DNA of 64,000 nt from Neelides folsomi (lineage: Eukaryota > Arthropoda > Collembola > Neelipleona > Neelidae). The stretch covers positions 58,908-122,907 of the forward strand of contig JAQGBZ010000185.1 in NCBI GenBank assembly GCA_034687125.1, read 5' to 3'. The notes under the pieces were generated by a model, which was not told the DNA's origin, ran no database searches, and saw only the letters and a list, made by a program, of their open reading frames with translations. The translations under genes were made by a program, and so were the position numbers. Shown here in pieces: positions 52,114 through 63,632 of this stretch (positions are counted from its first letter, which is position 1; each line of letters starts with the position of its first letter).

Positions 52114-52380
52114 TAAAAAATTGTTAACTTTTACGAGTTATGCCAATTGTATTTTTTGCTTAAAATAGTTCATGCTTAAAACATGACCTAAAATTTTTAT
52201 TTATTAAAATTTAATAAAACTTTGCTTTAATAAAACAGCTTTGTATGTAATTTATTATTAAATAATTGAAAATATAGAAATTAACCATTGTTATTCAATA
52301 AATGAATAAGCATAAAAGATGTGCCAATCAGCAATAATAAATGCACGAAAACCATAAAAATGATAAAAATGTTTATTGCT

Positions 52381-52890
52381 TTATCCAATATTCGTATTAA
52401 TCTCGGAATTTTCAGCCGACTTTTTAACTTCGGAAATAAATCCTTGGTAATCTCCCAATTCGGGGCAAATGTCATAGGGAATATCTTCCCGATATTTTTT
52501 ATCAATTGAGAATCCTGCCTTCTTCACTTCCATCATCAGCATCTCTCTCGTTTCATTTGTCAAATTTCTTTTTATGGTAGACAAAATTAGCCAATCTCGA
52601 GCTTTGTCGTTGTTGTGGCAACGCTCCAACAATGAGAACCTGGCATTGTCTGTCCACAACACAGTATAAATATCTCCTTTCACTGAAAATAAATTTATGA
52701 ATTGTAGAATAAAATAACTCATACAAAATAATTAGGAAATATAAAAATGGCGTTTAATTAAATAATATTAAAAATTACTTTTCTTTTCAATATCACTGGG
52801 ATTTGGATATAATTCTAATCTTTGTTTTCCTGGCTTAATTTTTTTCCATCGGTTATTCGCCCGCTGTAAGAAAATACTCCAGTAAGACAT
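52381..52890 (-). CDS. Lipocalin-like relative lacking the signal-peptide half
   Basis: Two exons (52779-52890, 52381-52682), 137 aa from an ATG at 52890 (MSYWSIFLQ). The second exon, YTVLWTDNARFSLLERCHNN then ARDWLILSTIKRNLTNETRE, is clearly related to the last exon of the gene at 50526, and the intron before it has the same phase. The exons that should encode a signal peptide and the N-terminal half are missing; upstream of the ATG the frame is stopped. Either the true 5' exons lie beyond a spot I could not recognise, or this is a truncated duplicate. The C-terminus is longer and rich in Lys, Glu and Ser. Confidence 0.5.
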
Positions 52891-54169
52891 TGCTCTCGAC
52901 CTCCACTTCACTCATCATTCTGCATTGCTTCACGACAGTTGTCATCGCTCCAAGGCTTTACGCTCAATTCGCCAAGTTTCACAATTCGCTCCCTTTTTAC
53001 ATTTTATTTAATTTTCAATTTCTTTTCCAATTTCTCAGTTTTCAATTTAATATTTTTATTTATTTTTCATTTAATAGTTTTATTAAGTTTTCATTTAATA
53101 ATTTCATTTATTTTTCAATTTCTATTTAATTCCCTTTAATTAATTACTTCTAATTGTGCTCAAGTTCAATATTCGTTAAATAAAGCAAGTAATAATTGAT
53201 TCATTTTGTGCTTTTACTCCGCATTAGCTCACCGGTCCTTTCGGGTCGTTAAAATAGAGTAGTTGCATCTTCAAGGAATGTAAACACATTTTCTTTCTCA
53301 TTATTCTTCCATGCTCGTTATGCATTAAATCATAGTGCTTTATTTACAAGGTTGATACCTACTTACTTACCGCCCTGTTAGAAATAGTATTCTTTTTATA
53401 TTCTTTAAAAATATCAAATTCCGTTTAGTTATAATATACAACTTTTGTTATATTAACCATACAATATGTAGGTACAGTATGTATTAAATATTATTTAGTG
53501 GGTATGTACATATTTACTTATTTTTTATTACAAATGGAAATCTAAAAACTTTCTCTTTATATTTTCTAATTTTACAATTCACATTTACTTTTAGCTTATT
53601 TTTAAACAGCTATTAAATATTATATTGCGTTGAAGCACTATGATATAACTATATAATATTTATACTTAACTATCCACCTGATATTCATAATGTATACTTC
53701 TATCTATTTGGTTTGAATCATATATAAACATAATTATGTGTTTAATAATAATTGGTTATCAATTTCGAAGCATAGTAAAAGTGAGATAATGGCTTTTATT
53801 AAACTTTTTAAGGAAACGTGAATGGATATATAAATTTCCACTGAATTCTTGGTTCAATGTAAATTTATGTAATATACCTACTACCGACAAATTTGTTTAT
53901 TTTATATTGACTATCTTAATGCATTTAATGATGTTATTAATGGTTTGACTTTTATTGTATTGTGTAATATTATAATTAATCAATAAAAAATTTTTTCCTT
54001 CTTGATAAAAAGAATATACCTACTAATAGTTTAAGCTTACTTTACAGGAATAAATATTTACTTTGTATTTTGTTATTTCCATTGCATATATAAAGTGTAG
54101 CAAAAGTACACCAAATGTTATTGTAATTAAATTTTAATGTAAATTCAATTCAATAACTACGACACAAAA
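52891..54169. other. Intergenic, AT-rich
   Basis: Includes a T-rich low-complexity stretch (52980-53130, repeated TTTCATTTAAT words). It must hold the promoter of the GPCR at 54170. No gene seen. Confidence 0.5.
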
Positions 54170-57115
54170 ATGAAATTAAAACAAATTGTTGTATATTTAC
54201 TCAAATTGGCATTTTTTGTGAATTCAGTAAAAGAAGTTCGAAATGAAATTATTAATCTTTGCAAGGATTATAATAATACATTAGAAATGTTGACTGGGTC
54301 AGATATATTAAAAAGGTAAGTAAATTGGGTAAACTACTTTATATCTATACATAATAAATATTCACAGGTACTTTATACGTTTTCCGTGTAATTTTAATAA
54401 ACATTTCTCATATTTGATTACTCACAATCAGTATTAATCTTATATCTTTTTAAATACAAAACATTAAATAGTTATGAAATAATGAGTACTGAAACGTGTA
54501 AAAATCAAAAATTTGTATCCGGGCTAATTGACAACGATATGTCATTTATTGATAATTACTTATCAATCAATGATGGACGTAAATATGGAGTTTTTTATAT
54601 AAATAAAGAGAATTATTGTTTCAGTGATTTCCAAATTCACAAGTAAGAATTTAAATTTATTAAATATCTGAGCAATTTTAGTAAGAATTTATTATTCTAG
54701 GAATTATTCAAATGTGCTAATTGTTAACATCAGTTTGTGTAATAATTCATTTGAAGTCCCAATTTTTTGCCAAACTTGGTACGAGGAAACTGGATACTGT
54801 CAAGATTTTAATAAAAATAATCCATTTTTCATTCCAATATTTCACAATACTCAAACATTTGAAAAGGATGAAACAGAATCTGCCCTTAACTATTATTATT
54901 ATTATCAACCAGTTGAGGATTGTGAAGATAATGAATTTCCACTAATGTGGCATTCAATTTTACCGGTGAAAATAAAATATTTTAATGTTTTTTTTTATTA
55001 CAATGGCACTTTATCTGTACACACAATTTATTGCGTTTTTCAATAACAATCTTTATAGGCAAATAGTAAGGGCGAACATTTTTTCAAGTAAGAAAGTAAA
55101 ATTTAATTCTTAGCGTCAAATACCTTGTGATATTCCATATATCTAAATTAATTACTAAATAATAGAATATTTATTTTATCTCATTTTTTATAATTAGATG
55201 GAAACTTCTCAATGATGGTCGTCTCTATTATCAAAATAGGGATAAAGTTTGGGAATATTTAAATGGGAAATATTATTTTGCTAACTCTTTAATCGATAAT
55301 AAAACTGAACAAACTGCTTTTATTTGTTCAACAAAAACAGAACAAGATGAAATGCTTGATATGCTCCTTAAGGTAAAATATATTAATAACTTTTAATAAT
55401 ATTTCATATTCACGTTTACCACTTAAAATTTCTACTAATTCATAAATTTCATTTATCATTTTAATAAAATTTTGGCAGGAAAATACAATTCAAGTATATT
55501 ATTATGCATTTTTAATTGCCGCCTGTTTTTCTCTTATTACGGTCATTTTATACTTTTTACTATGGGACAAACAAAGAGTTAATGGTTTGAATAAAATACT
55601 TATCGTATTAGTAAATGTTGAATTAAAGGTTGTATAAAATTATTAACTATTTTGTAGGCAAGATTATCTGCTTTTTCCAAATTTCAATGTTTTTGATGTA
55701 TATTTCCTTTTGTATAAGTAAACAATTAGAATTGTCGTTGAAAAATAACCATGAAAAAAATGGATCCATCAAACACAAGTTTTGTTATACAATTGGTAAG
55801 CTTAAAGCTTTAACCATCCCAAGGGTCATTATGTTGGTTATTATGCATTAAATATTAGTTAAATACATACTAAAATGCATTTTATATTAATTCACAATTT
55901 ATTCTTAGCATTTATAGCTCATTATTTTCTACTTGCAACATTTTCTTGGATTTCTGCAATAACTTTTGATATTTGGTTAAGCATAAGGCATGCAAAATAT
56001 TTGTAAATTTTAATTTAACCTTATTTCACTAAATTTAATGCAAAATTGTAATTTTTAAACAGAAATTTATCACCGAATTTTCAACGATCCAAAGGCTTAA
56101 AGAGGATGTTCTCATATTGTTTATTTTCTTTATTGTTTCCATTTATCGTTGTTTGTACAGGAATTAGTTTCCAATATTATCAAAATAACTTGTAAGACAA
56201 TTATTCTTGAAAGTTTATTTTATCAAACTATCAACTTGTATTTATAAATTCAATATTCAATTTTACGATTCAATCTAATAACACAATATTTTACTTTTAG
56301 TGATCCGGGATTTTCACTCCAAATACCAGTAATGCATATTTTAATATTTAATATTACATTCAACTACATTTAACTCAATACTTAAAATTTCAACCAACTA
56401 AATAATTATTTAGTATACAAAAGTATCAATTACTTAGGGATATGGAGTATCACAATGCTATCTAATGGATGGTAGTCGTGGAACTTATATGTATTATTTA
56501 ATTGGTCCAATGATGCTCGCAAATGGAATTTTGACTATTCACACAATTTATACAATTTATATCTCCCGACAAGACAAATTCAAAGTTTCAAAACGAAGAA
56601 AAAAGTTGGAAAATTTTTATAATAAAATAATTGTAAATAATAGGTAATAAATCTTAAAATTAATTACTTTGTGTATTCATAGTGTTTGGATTAATGTTAA
56701 ATTGCTTGTTATAACTGGTTTCTTATGGAATTTGGACTTTATATCTTGGTTTTTTTCATCCTATGAAAACCGAAAACGTGGAATAATAAAATTTATTGAT
56801 ATCATAAACGTTTTTCAGTCTATATTTATATTTTTATTCTTTACATGCACAAATGAGAAATTTAAGCAATTACAAGAAAAATACACGTTTTTAAATACTG
56901 GTGAGGAAGTATAAAATTCAATATATACAATCGAATTTTTATATTAACTAACTAAAAATGGCTAATATCTTAATGAAATACATTTAGGTTGGGACAATAT
57001 ATTTTATAAAATGGCAAGTCCTCAAGAAGCAAATTTTGAACTAAATGGTACAGTTATGACAAAAGGATTCTCTACAAGTTCAAAAAATGAAAGCGAAAAT
57101 AATTCTAATTATTAA
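54170..57115 (+). CDS. Methuselah-like class B (secretin-type) GPCR, copy 1
   Basis: Thirteen exons: 54170-54315, 54472-54642, 54701-54965, 55059-55087, 55198-55372, 55479-55584, 55658-55795, 55909-55987, 56063-56191, 56301-56328, 56438-56643, 56683-56900, 56988-57115; 605 aa, phases consistent throughout. Signal peptide (MKLKQIVVYLLKLAFFVNS), a Cys-bearing ectodomain of about 240 residues ending in a KWKLLNDGRLYY...ICS block typical of Methuselah-like receptors, then seven hydrophobic segments: TM1 YYYAFLIAAC, TM2 ICFFQISMFLMY, TM3 HYFLLATFSW, TM4 MFSYCLFSLLFPF, TM5 IGPMMLANGI, TM6 LLVITGFLWNLDF, TM7 INVFQSIFIFLFF. The tail is Ser/Asn-rich. A plasma-membrane receptor; ligand unknown. Exon 8 seems to end at a GC donor. 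It is convergent with the small minus-strand gene at 57314. Confidence 0.88.
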
Positions 57116-57164
57116 TTATAAGCATAACATTTAATATCGTATGTTTATTTATATATCGGATAAT

Positions 57165-57223
57165 ATATGTTCATATATATTATATTATATTTTATATATT
57201 ATATATACATATATATATATATG
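57165..57223. repeat. AT microsatellite-like tract
   Basis: TATATTATATTTTATATATT-type low-complexity run between the 3' ends of the convergent genes. Confidence 0.7.
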
Positions 57224-57279
57224 GTATGTATAAAGTTATAAAGGCGACAACAATTATTATATGAATAGAAATAGTGTAA

Positions 57280-57285
57280 AATAAA
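57280..57285 (+). terminator. Poly(A) signal of GPCR copy 1
   Basis: AATAAA 165 bp past the stop codon. The opposing gene's AATAAA (minus strand) lies only 13 bp further, at 57298-57303. Confidence 0.55.
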
Positions 57286-57297
57286 CAGACAAAAACA

Positions 57298-57303
57298 TTT
57301 ATT
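57298..57303 (-). terminator. Poly(A) signal of the small coiled-coil protein gene
   Basis: AATAAA on the minus strand, 11 bp after the stop codon at 57314-57316. Confidence 0.6.
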
Positions 57304-57313
57304 CCACGTAATA

Positions 57314-57746
57314 TTACAAGTCATTTGCTAAATGCTGCAATCTGAGCATTGTTTCATTTTTGCTTAATTGGTTCAACATGGCCAATTTTTCTAATTGATT
57401 CTTCAATCTTTCTTCATAATATTTAAATTGTTTTATCCAATCAAACATTGATTCAATTGTTCCTTCCCTATTAAAATAAAAAAAATCTATAATTTGATGT
57501 GTAAATAAGTAATATTACATATAGAGTATGTACGAGTAATTTTTAGTAGTAATTTTTATATGTATTATGTAGAAAGCTATACATATACGGTAAGAGATGT
57601 GAAGAATGTTCCTTGGATTGATGACAATTTAAATTTTTTTGGCTCACTTCCTCTTCAAGCTCACCAATTTTAATATGCATACTCACGTTGATTATGGTGA
57701 GCCAGACAAGCAGGAAAAAATAAAGAATTATTAGCGACGTTTTCAT
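57314..57746 (-). CDS. Small signal-anchor coiled-coil protein, 103 aa
   Basis: Two exons (57589-57746, 57314-57467) totalling 104 codons with a phase-2 junction. A strongly hydrophobic N-terminus (SLIILYFFLLVWLTIINVSM) is followed by charged heptad-like sequence: IGELEEEVSQ, then after the intron SMFDWIKQFKYYEERLKNQL and LEKLAMLNQLSKNETMLRLQ. It looks like a type II membrane or secreted coiled-coil protein. I do not recognise a family. One Cys (NLNCHQ). Start choice: first ATG of the hydrophobic frame; a short upstream frame ends in the overlapping ATGA. Confidence 0.65.
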
Positions 57747-58070
57747 GTAATAAGATTTTCTCTCTCCGTTCTGACTTGGCCCATTTTCCTTATTTGTCTC
57801 AGCATTTTGGTGCTTGGGAACTCCCGCTGTGATATTAATTACACGATTAATACAATTTCTTTACAAACTCTCACTTTACGTTCACTTTCGGAGATTTGCA
57901 TATTTAATCTTAAGTAACACAAGAAAAAAGATTAAAAAATAATTAAAAAGATTATTTTATTAAATATTTTGTATTATAACGTATTAACCCTATTATTACG
58001 TAATTTATTATAAATACTATATACAGGTAGGCATTTAACGTTTCATAAATATCATACTAGTAGTTATATG

Positions 58071-58695
58071 TACCTAGTACGGAAGGATAAAGTGTCCCAT
58101 ATCAAATTTTGATTTACAAATAAACCAATCATTATTTTTCAAAGAGTAATACACGAAAATGAAGCCCTATATCTGACAACTAAAATATGGTACCATGCTT
58201 TAAAAATATCTTTTGTTCTTCATCCAATGCTTAAGTAGCGGTAGTGATCTTAGAACTCTATGACGAATTCTTTCCATGGAGTAGCCATATCTTGTATTGT
58301 GGCCTTAATAATCTATTTAAATTTCTTTGATAATAAAAAATTTATTATTACATCTACCACCATTTCTAATCTACAACTTACGAATTTAAATAATAATGTT
58401 ATTTGGATTATAAATCAATTATTCTTTCATATTAGAATTTGTTTGACAAACGAATTCTAAACTTATACGAAGATGTTTGCTTATCTCTTATTTGAATCTA
58501 CCTCTTGTTTAATGCTTGGATTGTAACGCGCCATTTAGTCACAATCTATTTAATATTCTGTACTAGACAAATCTGAAGAATACCCGGGAATTCAAATGGT
58601 CGTTTCTTGCATTCCTCATAAAAGGTTTAGCGGGTAATATGCAAAGAAATGCAATATATTGGCAAGTGGGACACTTTATCCTTCCGTACTAGGTA
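58071..58695. mobile_element. MITE with 27-29 bp perfect terminal inverted repeats
   Basis: CCTAGTACGGAAGGATAAAG starts the left end (TACCTAGT... 58071-58099) and is exactly inverted at 58667-58695. TA lies at each outer edge, as for Tc1/mariner target sites. The 625-bp element has no transposase. Its right end overlaps the last coding exon of the VASt-domain gene on the minus strand. Confidence 0.85.
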
Positions 58696-60182
58696 TATAA
58701 AATATTTTGCCATTAATAAATTATTTTTACTTATTTTCATGTTTTTCAAACTACTTCCTCTTCTTCCTTCATGTATTGTTCCAGGAACATCCGGAGCTCG
58801 TTTCTTTTTCCTTGGAAGCGACGCAGTCGATCCAGCCCGATAAATATCACTTGATGAATATTTGAGTGAATGGGTTGGTGTTGGTGGAGGGAGAGAACCG
58901 CTTAGCATTTTATTTTGATTCTCATCAATTCCATTCAATTTGTTAATTTCTCGTTTTAAAGTTGCTTCAAAATGGACAAAATATTCGTCGAGGCCATCCC
59001 AAACTTTTCCTTCTAAAATTGCTGTTTAAAAATAATAAAATAACTAAATGTGCCTATGATATAATCTGTATATACTATATATTCGTAATTCTCATATACC
59101 TATTATAGTCTATTTTTTTAAATTGCGAGTTTAAGCTTCTCCCATAATTTTTCTATTTATTAACGTTGGAAATTTTGTGGGGAAGCTCAAACTCGCGATT
59201 CAAAAAAATAGACTACTGTATATCGTATTGACTAAATTGAATAAAGAGGAATTACATACTTACGTCTTAAAAATCTGTTAATTTTAAAAAATTCCACAAA
59301 ATTGATTACCATCAATTTTGTTTCGTTTGGACCAACGGCGTGAAAACAATAATGAGACAATGTGTAAAAGGAATCTGAATACATTGGGCCTGTGTTTTCC
59401 GATTTCACATCAACTGAATACATAAGGCCTTTTAAACTCATTGGAGCCATTGTCTATTTCAAAAAATATTAAATTAACCCATATTTAAATAACCACAAAA
59501 TTCAAATTTTAATCTGTGTGCTTATGCGGCTTTTACCAAAATTGTAAATTGTTAGAAATTTCATTAACCTGTGTTTGTGTAACAAATGTGTATTTTGATC
59601 TAACAAACTGAGCCAGAACTTGATTAAGTGGAACGGTGAAGGAAAGTTGCCTAACTTTATTTATGCCATCACGACTATCTTTCCAATGGTTTTGAAGCAT
59701 ATCTAAATTTTAATCATTAATTTGTAAAAACGCATATTCATTGTTTAAAAATCAGACCTGTTGTTTTTCTTTCATCATTAAAAAGTTTATAAAATTCTGA
59801 ATCTTCAAACATCATTTCGAATAATTTATCAATGTTGATTTTTAAATTTAAATTCATCACTTCTTTTCCCTTTTTATGGTCCGTGTTGCATTTAGGAATT
59901 TCAACATTTTCATTTATTGATGCTTCTGAACATTTAAGTGATTGCTTTGGGAAAAAATTAACATTTTCTTGAGGAGATGGCGATTCGGTTGATATCGAAG
60001 TTGAAAGAGAACTTGGCTAAATTATTTATTAATAATTTATTTAAATATTTATTGGTGTATTATAAAAATTATTGTATAACGCTTTGTCTTACTATTGCAA
60101 CTTCTGTGGTTTCATTCTCGGGAAAAAATACATTGTCACTTAAAATACTATTTGAAGAAATTGGTCTGGCAGATTGTGGCAT
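58627..60182 (-). CDS. VASt-domain protein, Aster/GRAMD1-like, without a GRAM domain
   Basis: Five exons (60093-60182, 59758-60016, 59569-59702, 59264-59453, 58627-59021), 355 aa. After a Ser/Pro-rich start (MPQSARPISS) comes the VASt fold at about 90-245: INIDKLFEMMFEDSEFYKLF, QNHWKDSRDG, VRQLSFTVPLN, a variable middle with YSDSFYTLSHYCFHAVGPNE, and the closing EGKVWDGLDEYFVHFE. In Aster/GRAMD1 and yeast Lam proteins this domain carries sterols between membranes at ER contacts. Those proteins also have an N-terminal GRAM domain and a C-terminal membrane anchor; neither is seen here, and an in-frame stop lies upstream of the ATG. The tail is Pro/Ser-rich with a basic PRKKKRAP. The last 23 codons, stop included, lie inside the MITE at 58071-58695. 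Confidence 0.78.
59106..59215. repeat. Hairpin MITE in a VASt-gene intron
   Basis: TAGTCTATTTTTTTAAATTG and the inverted CAAAAAAATAGACTA form arms of ~37 bp (inner part GCGAGTTTAAGCTTC / GAAGCTCAAACTCGC), with a ~35-nt loop. It sits within intron 59022-59263. Confidence 0.75.
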
Positions 60183-60829
60183 TTTTTTCCTTTTATTACA
60201 AAAATATTATTTGTATTTAGGAGATCTCAAATGATCGTGTTGACTAGTTCAGGTATAAATATGGCAATGAAATTCAAGTGGATGGACAAGGTTGAAATTC
60301 ATTCAATTGATTAGGATTAGATAAAAGGTGATTCATTTTACAATGATATATAAGGTTATGGTTGATGTGGACTAAGAGAAAAACTGAATTCAAATATTTG
60401 ACATGCAAATGATAAGACTATTAAAATGATAAACTTGGAATCTGCCCAAAAGCATGCTTGGATATGATCATAATGACGCCCCATGTTCCGACATTATAAA
60501 TTAAATTAAAACGTTTTATAGAAATGCAATCAGTTCAAATTAAATCTAAAATTAAAATTAATTCATCAATTCATCATATCATTTTAATGTGATTCATTAA
60601 TTCTTATAATACGTTAGGTAAATCACGATCATAAATAAATATTAAAGTTCTGGGAAGGAAATGTTTTTATTAATCAAAGGGATAAGTTTTAGTTAATGAG
60701 AAACTTCAGACATTATTTTTTCCTTATTTTTTACTCAAAAAAATATATTGGTTTTTAAGTTTCTTATAGAAAAATTATGATTCATTCTTTCATTCATTTA
60801 CCAATAATAGATATAGAAGCTTTACAGTT
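60183..60829. other. Divergent promoter region between VASt gene and GPCR copy 2
   Basis: About 650 bp of AT-rich DNA between the minus-strand VASt start and the plus-strand GPCR start; it must hold both promoters. No gene, and no exon for a missing GRAM domain, is visible. Confidence 0.5.
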
Positions 60830-63632
60830 ATGGTTTATTTAATTGGAACAACTTTTGTTTTTATAATATTTTCAATTAAGATTGAATGTTTTATTGGCAT
60901 TACCAATGAAACAAGTTTAATTAAAAATAAAAGCGATATAATTTATCTTTGCCCTGATGACGACGCGACTAACAAAAGGATCAAAAATAATGACGTTTTT
61001 TCTAAATTAAAGTAATTAAAAAGCAAATTGAACAATTTAACCATTTATGAATTATTATCATTTAATGTAAAATATTATAACACTAGAGAATGATACAAGC
61101 GAAATTTTATACCATATGGTATATGGGTCATATAATTATGCTAATTCATTTATAGATTGAATTTGGAAACTAATCATTTATCATGTAATGATGAAAAAAT
61201 TCTTAACGGGTTGGTAGAAGAAAAAATCAACAACACTGAAAGTAACATTTCTAAATTCAAATTTACCCCGTTAAAATTCTTCCAAATCTCGGATGAATTG
61301 AAATTGGGAAACTATTATTTAAAAAAAGTCGATTTTTGCATTAAAGACCTTTTAAAAATTAGCTCAAAAAATAATGAAATGTGAGATATTTTATTTATTT
61401 ATTTTATCATAATGTAATGTTAATTCTTTAATTTAAACTAATGCCGACTTCGTAAGTATACCATATTTACACGCAACAAATGTTTAATATAATTGAATCA
61501 TATAACGTTAAATGAAATTATTTTTGAACAGATCACAATTGATTTTAAAAATGAAAATTTGCAAAGATTTTGTTGAAATTCCAACGTTATGCTTACCCAA
61601 AGACAATTGGGTTGGATTCGACCGAAGATGTAGTCAAAACAAAAATAAAAGCGCGTTGTGGAAACCTTTCTTTTACGATATTAATACAAACGATATAAAA
61701 AACTCGGAGCCAAAATATTATTTTCATCATTACTTTCGAAATAAATGTAATAAAAATGAGTCAGAGGAATTGTGGCCGTTGACGCCTTATTCGACAATCA
61801 TTAATGTAATAATATAAATACTGAATATTATTAAACAATTACCTATATTATAAGTGTACTCTATTAGTTTAAAACCGAAATTCTATTAATTTTTTATTCC
61901 AGAATGATTTTCTCAAAAATTTCACACATCATGTAAAAGTAACTAAGTGAGTGAGAATATTTTAAAATTATGATAATTTTAAATTATTCATAATTTTGAT
62001 TAGATGGAAATTGATGTCCAATGGCCAACTTTATTATTTCAACCAACAAAAAGAAGAATGGGAAAATTTTTCTGGAAGATTTTGGATTTCTGGACTTCAA
62101 AATGATACTTTTAGTCAAAAGGAAAGTGAACAAATTGCAAGAATATGTTTTCCTCGAAACCCAGAGAATGTCAACGAAGTAAAACTAATGAATTCTTTAT
62201 AACATTATCAAAGGGGATTATTTTCAAAAATCAATTTGTTTTCATTTTTATATGATAATAAGATGTTTTTCAAATTTTAGCATTATGATAATCTTCATTA
62301 TTCTGCTTTTTTTATCTCCGAATTTTTCATAGTTATAACTATACTTGTTTACGTTGCACTTTGGAATAAGCAAAAAATTCATGGTAAGTTTCATTTAAAA
62401 CCATTAAAATTTTAAGGTTGTAAGATTAGTTAGATAATATTCATTTACATATTTACATTTTTGTAGTCAGTTGGTATAAATTTAAATAAAAAAATATTTT
62501 ATAGGTAAAACTCTTTGCTTTCATCAAATCTCAATGTTTTTTATGTACACATTTTTGGGAATTAGTCATTTACTATCAAAGCTCCTTCATAACGATTTGT
62601 CAAAAAACAAATTTTGTTATTTAATTGGTACGTAATATATTAATATCAGTTTTTAAATTAAAATAAGTTTTTATTGACTTTTATTACCTTACTTTGATAT
62701 TTAGGTATACTAACTCATTACTTCTTTTTGACAACATTTTGTTGGCTTACTTCTTTAACTTTTGATATTTGGATAACAATAAGGTAAGAAATTGTTAAGT
62801 TTTTAATCTTTGCTCCAATTGTAAATTTAATAAATAAGATTGATTGTTTTAGGAATGTTGGAATGGTCCTTAATAGATCAAAAGTAATACAATTTATAGG
62901 ATATTCTATTTTTTCCTTTTTCTTTCCTTTTGGAGTCGTTATTATTGGAATTATATTTCAACACATAAAGTTGTAAGTACATTACAAATGTACAGATATT
63001 ATATCAATAATAATGTATGTTATATAAAACAGGTTAATTAAATATTTATTTCAGGCTAATTATATTATTTTTATATTTTAGAACCAAAAATACGTCAATT
63101 ATAATACCCGTAAGAAATTAACTACCTTATTAAATACATATTACATAATTAAACTATTTAATTCATAAAATTAATGTAAACTCTGTTCAGAATTACAATC
63201 ATCAATCATGCTTTTTGGATGTCAAAAGTCGCGGATTTTATTTATATTACATCATTGCTGCATTATTATGTTTTAATATCATTCTTGTATTTCACACCGT
63301 GTTTTTTGTCTTTCGATCAAATCGACGAACAACTAAAATAACACAAAAGAAACATGACACGTAATTTAAACTTTTCCCTTAGCCTACTTAACCAAACTTA
63401 AATATAACTCTTTTCAGTTTATTGATCAGCATTAAATTATTGGCAATTACCGGTGTAAATTGGAATCTCGAGTTTATCACTTGGATGATAGAGAAAACAG
63501 AAAATCAGTCTTTTTACATTAAAATAATTGACGTATCAAATATTTTTCAGCCTTTATTAATTTTTTTAATTTTTACAACTACAAATGAAAAATTTAAACA
63601 ATTGCAAGAAAAATTTAAATTTTTTAATAACG
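60830..63632 (+). CDS. Methuselah-like class B GPCR, copy 2 (3' end not resolved)
   Basis: Twelve exons: 60830-61011, 61156-61380, 61532-61805, 61903-61946, 62004-62178, 62281-62383, 62505-62627, 62705-62783, 62853-62972, 63082-63109, 63191-63360, 63418-63632. Signal peptide (MVYLIGTTFVFIIFSIKIEC), Cys-containing ectodomain with LWPLTP and KWKLMSNGQLYYFN...ICFP, then seven TM segments parallel to copy 1: TM3 HYFLLTTFCWLTSLTFDI-like, TM6 LLAITGVNWNLEFITW, TM7 IFQPLLIFLIF, ending NEKFKQLQEKF as copy 1 does. Intron phases match copy 1 at every aligned junction and three exons have identical length (175, 79, 28 nt). The final cytoplasmic exon was not found before 64000. Reading through the donor adds GKFHFYTYIAHL and a stop at 63668-63670. 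A tandem duplicate; ligand unknown. Confidence 0.85.
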
